Source of the DNA: an uncultured Oscillospiraceae bacterium
Lineage (GTDB): Bacteria > Bacillota > Clostridia > Oscillospirales > Oscillospiraceae
DNA length: 11,325 bases
Assembly: GCA_934655935.1 (NCBI GenBank)
Contig: CAKUHJ010000056.1
Coordinates: 1-11,325, forward strand
Direction: 5' to 3'
Part shown: in pieces, positions 6,256-11,325 of the stretch
Numbering within the stretch: position 1 is the first letter of the stretch
Layout of the letters: each line of letters begins with the position of its first letter
The notes under the pieces: model-generated
The model's database searches: none
Seen by the model: the letters and a program-made list of their open reading frames with translations, nothing else
Told to the model about the DNA's origin: nothing
Translations under genes and position numbers: made by a program

Positions 6256-8118
6256 ATGACATTTGAAGAGCTGAAGGACAAGGCGCTCTCCCTTCCGTAC
6301 GAGCCGGGGGTATACCTGATGCAGGACGCGGCCGGGACGGTCATCTATGTGGGAAAGGCCAAAAAACTGAAAAACCGCGTCAGCCAGTATTTTCAGGATA
6401 CGGCGGCGCATACCCCGAAGACGCGGAAAATGGTCTCGCAGATCGACCACTTCGACGTCATTGTCGCACGCAGCGAGTTTGAGGCTCTGGTACTGGAATG
6501 CTCGCTGATCAAGCGGCATATGCCGAAGTACAACATTCTGCTCAAGGACGACAAGGGCTATCCCTATCTGCGCGTCGATCTGCGCGAGGAATACCCGGTG
6601 ATCACGCTCTGCAGCCATGTCCTGGGCGACGGCGCGTCCTATTTTGGCCCCTACGGCGGGCGCTACATCACGCAGCAGGTGATCGATACCCTGCGTCTGA
6701 CCTTCAAGCTTCCGGGCTGCTCCAGGTCCTTCCCGCGCGACCTGGGCAAGGAGCGGCCGTGCCTGAATTTCCACATGAACAACTGCGACGGCTGGTGTCA
6801 GCTTTCCAGAAGCCCGGAGGAATACCGCGCGCGCATCCGCGAGGCGGTGCTGATGCTGCAGGGGAGCGGCGCGGAGGTCGCCCGTCGGCTGCGCGAGCAG
6901 ATGGAGGCGGCGGCGGAGCGTCTGGATTTTGAGCAGGCCGCCGCGCTGCGCGACCGGCTCCGGGCGGTGGAGGCTCTGGGGCAGAAGCAGCTGGTGACGG
7001 CCGGAACCATGGCCAACACCGATGTGATCGGCTACTACCAGTCCGAGGCCAAGGCGTGCTTCTCCGTGCTGCACTATGTGGACGGAAGCCTTCTGGACAA
7101 GGACTATGAAATTCTTCCTCCTGCGGACGATCCGCAGGAGGCTGTGTCCGCGCTGGTCAAGCAGTACTATCTTGCGCGCGGCGCGGCGCCCAAGGTGATT
7201 CTTCTGCCGTTTGAGATGGAGGACGCGGCCCTGTTTTCCGAGCTCCTTGCGCAGGAGCTGCACAAAAAGGTGCATCTGCGCACGCCGCAGCGGGGCGACA
7301 ATGTGCGGCTTGTGGAGCTTGCGGAGAAAAATGCGCGCGAGGAGGCCGAGCGCGTGACCACCCGCGCAGAGCGCGCGGCGGGCGCGCTGGCGCTGCTGCA
7401 GGCGGCGCTGGCGCTGCCGCAGGCGCCCAAGCGCATCGAGTCCTACGATATTTCAAACCTTGCCGGGACGGACATCGTCGCGTCAATGACAGTCTTTGAG
7501 GATGCAAGACCCAAAAAATCCGATTACCGGCGCTTCAGGCTGGAGAACCTGGAAAATCAGGACGATTACGCCTCCATGGAGCAGGTGCTGCGCCGCCGCT
7601 TCGCGCATTTTCTGCAGGGCGACGCGGGCTTTTCGCAAAGGCCGGACCTGCTGCTCATCGACGGCGGGGCGGAGCATGCGAAAATTGCGCGGCGCGCGCT
7701 CGCGGAGCTTTCGCTGGAGATTCCGGCGGTCGGCATGGTCAAGGACGACCGCCACCGCACGCGCGCGCTGGTCTGGCCGGACGGGCGGGAGGTCGGCATC
7801 GCCGCGCAGCCGGCGCTGTTTGCGCTCGTCGGCCGCATCCAGGAGGAGACGCACCGCTTTGCCATCGAGTATAACCGGCAGCTCCGCAGCCGCCGCGTGC
7901 GCGCCTCAAGCCTGGAGAAAATTCCGGGCGTCGGCCCGAAGCGCCGGCAGGCGCTTCTGCGGCGCTTCGGCTCGATTGCCGCCATTGAAAAGGCCGCGCC
8001 GGAGGCGCTGGCGGAGCTTTTGCCTGCGCCGGCGGCGCGGGCGGTTTACGATTATTTTCATCCGAAGGAGGAAGCAGCATGCGCGTCATCACCGGAAGCG
8101 CCCGCGGAACAGCCCTGA
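6256..8118 (+). CDS. uvrC: Excinuclease ABC subunit C (UvrC)
   Basis: A full-length 620-residue UvrC. The N-terminal GIY-YIG nuclease domain (about 16-95) has GVY (Tyr20), YVG (Tyr31), Arg41 and Glu81, and makes the 3' incision. The UVR helical hairpin at about 208-243 contacts UvrB. The RNase H-like domain that makes the 5' incision has the expected acids in SYDISN (Asp398) and LLIDGG (Asp469), plus the His of ETHRFAI (His533). The C-terminal helix-hairpin-helix follows (KIPGVGPKRRQALL, from about 554). It acts with UvrA and UvrB in nucleotide excision repair in the cytoplasm. The Shine-Dalgarno site is AAGGTGG (6245-6251). No own promoter is visible between the terminator and the start. The 3' end overlaps rsmD by 40 bases. 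Confidence 0.97.
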   Translation: MTFEELKDKALSLPYEPGVYLMQDAAGTVIYVGKAKKLKNRVSQYFQDTAAHTPKTRKMVSQIDHFDVIVARSEFEALVLECSLIKRHMPKYNILLKDDKGYPYLRVDLREEYPVITLCSHVLGDGASYFGPYGGRYITQQVIDTLRLTFKLPGCSRSFPRDLGKERPCLNFHMNNCDGWCQLSRSPEEYRARIREAVLMLQGSGAEVARRLREQMEAAAERLDFEQAAALRDRLRAVEALGQKQLVTAGTMANTDVIGYYQSEAKACFSVLHYVDGSLLDKDYEILPPADDPQEAVSALVKQYYLARGAAPKVILLPFEMEDAALFSELLAQELHKKVHLRTPQRGDNVRLVELAEKNAREEAERVTTRAERAAGALALLQAALALPQAPKRIESYDISNLAGTDIVASMTVFEDARPKKSDYRRFRLENLENQDDYASMEQVLRRRFAHFLQGDAGFSQRPDLLLIDGGAEHAKIARRALAELSLEIPAVGMVKDDRHRTRALVWPDGREVGIAAQPALFALVGRIQEETHRFAIEYNRQLRSRRVRASSLEKIPGVGPKRRQALLRRFGSIAAIEKAAPEALAELLPAPAARAVYDYFHPKEEAACASSPEAPAEQP

Positions 8119-8639
8119 AGGCGCCCAAGGGGCTCGATACGAGACCCACGCTCGACCAGGTCAAGGAGGGCATGTTCTCCGCCGTCCAGTTTGAGGTGGA
8201 GGGGAGCACGGTGCTCGATCTGTTTGCCGGCTCCGGCCAGCTCGGCATCGAGGCGCTCAGCCGCGGCGCGCGGCACGCAGTGTTTGTGGACGCCGGGCGC
8301 GAGCCCTGCCGCATCATCCGGGAGAATCTGGAGAAGACCCGGCTGGCGGACCGGGCGGAAATTGTGTGCGCCGACGGCCTTCGCTACCTCAGAACGGCGG
8401 GGCGGCGCTTCGAACTGGTGCTTCTTGACCCGCCCTACGCGGGAGATTTTCTTGAAAATACGTTAAATCTCATATCAGAAATTGACATTTTAGCGAAAAG
8501 TGGTATAATAATCTGTGAAAGACCCGCGGAAAGGGCGCTGCGCACAGATTTTCCGGGCCTCCGGCACTGGCGGGATTACCGCTACGGCCGGGCCGCGCTG
8601 ACGATTTTCCGCAAGGCCGAACCCTTGGAGGGCCTATGA
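8079..8639 (+). CDS. rsmD: 16S rRNA (guanine(966)-N(2))-methyltransferase RsmD
   Basis: A 186-residue class I SAM-dependent methyltransferase. It opens with MRVITGSARGTALKAP and the TRPTLDQVKEGMFS block typical of RsmD. The SAM-binding motif I is LDLFAGSGQLGIEAL (Asp47 to Gly53), and the catalytic motif is DPPY (117-120), as in N2-guanine methyltransferases. It methylates G966 of 16S rRNA in the 30S subunit. The start at 8079 follows a full AAGGAGG (8065-8071) and lies inside the last 40 bases of uvrC. About codons 125-150 are unusually AT-rich for the window because a complete sigma-A promoter is written into them. rsmD-coaD adjacency is common in bacteria; here they share ATGA. Confidence 0.93.
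   Translation: MRVITGSARGTALKAPKGLDTRPTLDQVKEGMFSAVQFEVEGSTVLDLFAGSGQLGIEALSRGARHAVFVDAGREPCRIIRENLEKTRLADRAEIVCADGLRYLRTAGRRFELVLLDPPYAGDFLENTLNLISEIDILAKSGIIICERPAERALRTDFPGLRHWRDYRYGRAALTIFRKAEPLEGL
8482..8509 (+). promoter_or_regulatory. Consensus sigma-A promoter inside rsmD, upstream of coaD
   Basis: TTGACA (8482-8487), a 16-base spacer and TATAAT (8504-8509) preceded by TGG, so both boxes match consensus perfectly and the -10 is extended. It lies in a short AT-rich island (about 8450-8520) inside the otherwise GC-rich rsmD. The predicted start, near 8516, is about 120 bases before coaD. It would drive coaD, the coiled-coil gene and possibly the T-box region independently of uvrC. Confidence 0.8.
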
Positions 8640-9139
8640 AAACAGCGATTTACCCCGGCAGCTTCGACCCGGTTACCAACGGTCACCTCAACATCATCCG
8701 CCGCGCGGCGAACAGCTTTGAACGTCTCATCGTCTGCGTGATGATCAACGGCGACAAGCGCCCCATGTTTACGCCGGCGGAGCGCGTCGCGCTTCTTAAA
8801 CGCGTGACGGCGGATCTGCCGAACGTGCAGATTCTGCACTCCGACATGCTTCTTGCGGACTTTGCCCGCGAGCAGGGGAGCACCATCATTATCAAGGGCC
8901 TTCGGGCCGTTTCCGATTTTGAGCGCGAGTTCCAGATGGCGCTCATCAATCATAAGCTCAATCCGGAACTTGATACCATGTTCCTGACGGCGGAGCACCA
9001 GTTCATGTATCTGAGCTCCAGCATTGTCAAAGAGCTGGCACGGTATGAGACGGATCTGCGGGATTTCATTCCCGAGGAGATCATCCCGGACTTCAAGGCC
9101 AGAATGCAGGAACAAATTGGGGCAAATCTAAGGAGGTAA
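8636..9139 (+). CDS. coaD: Phosphopantetheine adenylyltransferase (CoaD)
   Basis: A 167-residue nucleotidyltransferase that joins ATP and 4'-phosphopantetheine to give dephospho-CoA, the penultimate step of coenzyme A synthesis. The N-terminal YPGSFDPVTNGHLNII carries the T/H-x-G-H motif (Thr14-Asn-Gly-His17). IKGLRAVSDFEREFQMA and YLSSSIVKE (about 125-133) are the substrate-binding and second nucleotidyl-transfer motifs of the family. Length is normal; the family is a cytoplasmic hexamer. The start overlaps the rsmD stop (ATGA, 8636-8639), with GGAGGG (8627-8632) close upstream. The final codons AGG AGG TAA also form the Shine-Dalgarno site of the next gene. Confidence 0.97.
   Translation: MKTAIYPGSFDPVTNGHLNIIRRAANSFERLIVCVMINGDKRPMFTPAERVALLKRVTADLPNVQILHSDMLLADFAREQGSTIIIKGLRAVSDFEREFQMALINHKLNPELDTMFLTAEHQFMYLSSSIVKELARYETDLRDFIPEEIIPDFKARMQEQIGANLRR
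9130..9136 (+). promoter_or_regulatory. Perfect Shine-Dalgarno for the coiled-coil gene, inside the coaD end
   Basis: AAGGAGG is made partly of the last two arginine codons of coaD and lies eight bases before the ATG at 9145. It is the strongest ribosome binding site in this region, which predicts efficient translation of the small coiled-coil protein relative to coaD. Confidence 0.8.
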
Positions 9140-9144
9140 CAACT

Positions 9145-9642
9145 ATGGCAAGCGGCATTGAGGAAATCCTCACAACTCTGTACGAAATGGTACAGGATGC
9201 GTGGAGTCTGCCTCTGGGCGCGGATAAGTGTGTGCTGGAGCGCGATAAGGTCCTGGACCTGCTCGACGAGATCAGCAACCAGCTTCCGGGCGAGCTCAAG
9301 CAGGCCAAGACCATTGTCGAGTCCCGCAACGAGGTCATCACCAACGCCAAGCGCGAGGCCGAGAATATTCTCAAGCAGGCCGAGCAGCGCGCCCGCCAGA
9401 TGATCTCCCGCGAGGAGGTCTACAAGCAGGCCGAGCAGGAGGCCGACGAGCTCATGAAGCAGGCGCAGGCCAAGATCAAGGAGCTCCGGCAGGTCACGAA
9501 CGACTATGTCGACGATTCCATGAAGCGCACGGAGGACGCCATTGCGCAGGCGCTGTCCGAAATCCGCGAATCCCGCGGCAAGTTCCGCGCGTTGGTCAAT
9601 CCCCAGCAGGCCAAGCCCTCGCCGATCATCGAGGACGTATAA
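9145..9642 (+). CDS. Coiled-coil protein of unknown function (DivIVA / ATPase-stalk-like)
   Basis: A 165-residue soluble protein with no membrane segment or signal peptide. Residues about 25-150 are almost entirely helix-forming and rich in Glu, Lys, Gln and Ala. A repeated pattern is visible in REAENILKQAEQRARQMI and QEADELMKQAQAKIKEL, about 25 residues apart, as in the stalk helices of F/V-type ATPase b/E/H subunits and the tail of DivIVA proteins. Such proteins are often annotated 'ATPase' by this resemblance alone. No proton-ATPase genes are nearby and the DivIVA membrane-binding N-terminus is absent, so I do not assign either function. It is five bases after coaD and likely cotranscribed. 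A cell-division or envelope scaffold role is speculative. Confidence 0.82.
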   Translation: MASGIEEILTTLYEMVQDAWSLPLGADKCVLERDKVLDLLDEISNQLPGELKQAKTIVESRNEVITNAKREAENILKQAEQRARQMISREEVYKQAEQEADELMKQAQAKIKELRQVTNDYVDDSMKRTEDAIAQALSEIRESRGKFRALVNPQQAKPSPIIEDV

Positions 9643-9663
9643 GCGTTTTTTCCATCAGAAACA

Positions 9664-9905
9664 GGCTGTGATAAGGACAGAGGAAGCGGAAAGGCTCCAG
9701 AGAGAGGGCGGGTGCTGCGAGCCCTTGCCGGAACGCTTCGGACGTCGCCTTTGAGCCGCGCGCCGAACCCGGAAAATCCGGAAAGTAAGCTGCGCCGGGT
9801 TCTCCCGTTACAGAGATTGAGGGTCCGCGCCTGCGCGCGGGAACTTCAGGTGGTACCACGGTTTGCAGAAATCGCCCTGAACAGTGTCTGTTCAGGGTGT
9901 TTTTT
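9664..9905 (+). promoter_or_regulatory. T-box riboswitch, tRNA-Val responsive
   Basis: The conserved T-box sequence AGGTGGTACCACGG is at 9848-9861. Stem I is bounded by GGCT (9664-9667) with AGCC (9754-9757) and by CAGAGG (9678-9683) with CCTTTG (9748-9753); the unpaired GTGATAAGGA between them fits the kink-turn motif. GTC at 9744-9746, one purine before that helix, is the likely specifier codon (valine). The distal CCAGAGAGAGGG region matches the usual apical part. AACCCGG (9766-9772) pairs with CCGGGTT (9795-9801). Stem III is CCGCGC/GCGCGG (9825-9840). In the antiterminator, TTCAGG (9845-9850) pairs with CCTGAA (9876-9881), with a second helix 9859-9864/9869-9874. The T of TGGT would pair with discriminator A73 of tRNA-Val. 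Uncharged tRNA would allow read-through into the downstream genes. Confidence 0.93.
9873..9905 (+). terminator. T-box terminator hairpin
   Basis: CCCTGAACAG (9875-9884) pairs perfectly with CTGTTCAGGG (9888-9897) around a TGT loop. Two further pairs at the base (C9873-G9899 and G9874·T9898) precede six T's (9900-9905). Its 5' arm contains the CCTGAA that also pairs with TTCAGG of the T-box antiterminator, so the two folds exclude each other. Confidence 0.93.
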
Positions 9906-9926
9906 ATCACAATCAGGAGGAAGCCT

Positions 9927-10586
9927 ATGCACGCAGAATATGTGTTTGCCCCCAGCGCCTATTCCTTTGACCTGGAGCAGGAGCTTGCGAAGGCGCTTCA
10001 GGCGCGTACGGAGCTGATTTCCCGGAAGCAGAACCCGAAGCTCTGGCGTCTGACGGACCGGATGAACGCCTATGCCGCGAAGGGGCCGTCAGAGCCGGCG
10101 TTGAAGCGGCGGCGGATATTCCGGGCGGCGATGAGCGGGCTTCTGGCCGTACTGGGCGCGGCGGCGCTGATTCCGGGACTCATGGAGCCAAGGAACCGGA
10201 CGCTGATCACGGTCGGAGTCATATGCCTGCTTCTTGCGCTGGCGCGGGTGCTGCCCGCTGCCGCGGCGGGCTCCGGCGCGCGCTTCCAGAGAGCCGCACA
10301 TCAGCACCTGACAAGCCTTCGCGCGGTGGACCTTTCGCAGAAGCCTGTAATCCGCTTTACGGAAAGCGGCATGCGGATTCAGAGCAATCAGGGCGGGAAG
10401 GACTACGGCTATGAGAGCATGGAAGCGCTGGTTGAAACGCCGCGGCTGTTCCTTCTTACGCACGGCGGCGCGGCGACGGTCCTGCAGAAGAAGGATCTGG
10501 TGCTCGGAACCGGCGAAGAATTCACACAGTTTTTCCTTTCCCACGCGCCGGCGCTGGCCGCGCAGCTGACCGATACGGACGAATGA
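9927..10586 (+). CDS. Two-helix membrane protein with YcxB-like C-terminal domain
   Basis: A 219-residue protein starting at the ATG eight bases after AGGAGG (9914-9919). Two hydrophobic helices (about 64-85 and 92-113) are separated by a short MEPRNRT loop and preceded by the basic stretch KRRR. The first 60 residues and the C-terminal 105 are soluble. The C-terminal part runs RFTESGMRIQS, then YGYESMEALVET, then LQKKD, and ends with a helix. This pattern resembles the YcxB-like domain of Firmicute membrane proteins, whose function is unknown. It lies directly behind the valine T-box and 21 bases before valS, so it should be cotranscribed with and regulated like the synthetase. No enzymatic motif is visible. 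The YcxB-like label is from recalled pattern and is tentative. Confidence 0.78.
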   Translation: MHAEYVFAPSAYSFDLEQELAKALQARTELISRKQNPKLWRLTDRMNAYAAKGPSEPALKRRRIFRAAMSGLLAVLGAAALIPGLMEPRNRTLITVGVICLLLALARVLPAAAAGSGARFQRAAHQHLTSLRAVDLSQKPVIRFTESGMRIQSNQGGKDYGYESMEALVETPRLFLLTHGGAATVLQKKDLVLGTGEEFTQFFLSHAPALAAQLTDTDE

Positions 10587-10607
10587 ATCATTTCAAGGAG
10601 ATGTATT

Positions 10608-11325
10608 ATGAGAAAAGAACTTCCCAAGCAGTATGATCCCAAGCTGGTGGAGGATCAGATTTATGCGCTGTGGATGCAGAACGACTGCTTCCGCGCCGAA
10701 CCCGATCCCGACAAAAAGCCCTATTCCATCGTCATGCCGCCCCCCAACGTCACGGGCCAGCTCCACATGGGCCACGCCATGGACTGCACGCTGCAGGACA
10801 TCCTCACGCGCTACAAGCGCATGCAGGGCTACAGCGCGCTCTGGCTGCCCGGCACGGACCATGCGGGCATCGCCACGCAGATCAAGGTCGAGGAGGAGCT
10901 GCGCGTCAACGAGGGCAAGACCCGATATGACCTCGGCAAGGAAAAATTCCTCGAGCGCGTCTGGGCCTGGAAGGAGAAATACGGCAACCGCATCGTCCAG
11001 CAGCAGAAGAAGATGGGCGTCAGCTGCGACTGGTCCCGCGCGCGCTTTACCATGGACGAGGGCTGCTCGAAGGCTGTGCGGGAAACGTTCTGCGAGCTCT
11101 ACGACAAGGGCCTGATTTACAAGGGCAGCCGCATCATCAACTGGTGCCCGCACTGCCTGACGGCGCTTTCCGACGCGGAGGTCGAGTATACCGACAAGCC
11201 CGGCCATCTCTGGTATATCCGCTATCCGCTTTCCGACGGCAGCGGCGACATTGTCGTCGCCACAACCCGCCCGGAGACCATGATGGGCGATACGGGCGTG
11301 GCCGTCAACCCGAACGACGAAAAGT
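10608..11325 (+). CDS. valS: Valyl-tRNA synthetase, N-terminal part (3' end outside window)
   Basis: The first 239 codons of ValS, running off the right edge; full proteins are about 880 residues. The N-terminus has [11 protein letters not shown], then [14 protein letters not shown] (from residue 44), which combines the ValS-specific PPPNVTG with the class I HIGH motif (HMGH, 53-56). [13 protein letters not shown] and [17 protein letters not shown] follow. At the edge, [18 protein letters not shown] belongs to the CP1 editing domain that removes mischarged threonine. It charges tRNA-Val with valine using ATP in the cytoplasm. AAGGAG (10595-10600) is the Shine-Dalgarno site, seven bases before the ATG. 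The upstream T-box with a GTC specifier provides regulation by uncharged tRNA-Val. Confidence 0.97.
   Translation, partial: MRKELPKQYDPKLVEDQIYALWMQNDCFRAEPDPDKKPYSIVMPPPNVTGQLHMGHAMDCTLQDILTRYKRMQGYSALWLPGTDHAGIATQIKVEEELRVNEGKTRYDLGKEKFLERVWAWKEKYGNRIVQQQKKMGVSCDWSRARFTMDEGCSKAVRETFCELYDKGLIYKGSRIINWCPHCLTALSDAEVEYTDKPGHLWYIRYPLSDGSGDIVVATTRPETMMGDTGVAVNPNDEK

Noticed and set aside
5860..7275. A 471-codon open frame on the minus strand
   Set aside because: It spans the HPr-like gene, its terminator and the start of uvrC in antisense and has low-complexity His/Leu/Arg composition. It is a shadow of uvrC.
9712..10017. An open frame of about 100 codons running through the T-box
   Set aside because: It crosses the riboswitch and terminator, has no ribosome binding site and is Arg/Ser-rich. 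The RNA structure explains this DNA.

Overview
This window is a dense, single-strand stretch of bacterial chromosome: every gene I can support lies on the + strand, mostly with 4-base overlaps or very short gaps. The sequence is GC-rich. The gene set (phoH-like, ybeY, era, yqzL-like, recO, mutS2, an HPr/Crh-like gene, uvrC, rsmD, coaD, a T-box leader, valS), the consensus Shine-Dalgarno sites and the tRNA-sensing T-box all point to a Firmicute. YqzL, MutS2 and a Ser46-type HPr suggest a GC-rich member of the Clostridia, possibly Oscillospiraceae/Ruminococcaceae. The lineage is an inference from gene content, not from a search.

Region 1 (1-3325) is a housekeeping operon already running at the left edge: the 3' part of a PhoH-family ATPase, the rRNA-maturation RNase YbeY, a GNAT acetyltransferase, the ribosome-assembly GTPase Era, a 48-residue YqzL-like protein and the recombination protein RecO. 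PhoH/YbeY, YbeY/GNAT and GNAT/Era join through ATGA start-stop overlaps, and recO begins inside yqzL. MutS2 (3359-5743) follows 33 bases later and probably belongs to the same transcript.

Region 2 (5744-6234) is a self-contained unit: a good sigma-A promoter, a leader with a perfect hairpin, one HPr-family gene and a strong intrinsic terminator. The HPr-like protein lacks the phosphocarrier histidine (Tyr at position 15) but keeps the regulatory Ser46. It therefore resembles Bacillus Crh in logic and is unlikely to be a PTS phosphocarrier.

Region 3 (6256-9642) holds uvrC, rsmD, coaD and a coiled-coil protein of unknown function, again tightly packed. A textbook sigma-A promoter (perfect -35, perfect extended -10) is embedded in the rsmD coding sequence, so coaD and the coiled-coil gene can be transcribed independently of uvrC.

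Region 4 (9643-11325) starts with a complete T-box riboswitch. Stem I with a GTC (valine) specifier, stem III, the T-box/antiterminator and the competing terminator can all be drawn by base pairing. It leads into a two-helix membrane protein with a YcxB-like tail, then valS (cut by the right edge). The valine T-box therefore appears to regulate a membrane protein together with valyl-tRNA synthetase.

I see no insertion sequence, phage gene, CRISPR array, rRNA or tRNA gene. The most interesting points are the histidine-less HPr, the membrane-protein gene between the valine T-box and valS, and the consensus promoter hidden in rsmD. None of them amounts to a clearly new system.
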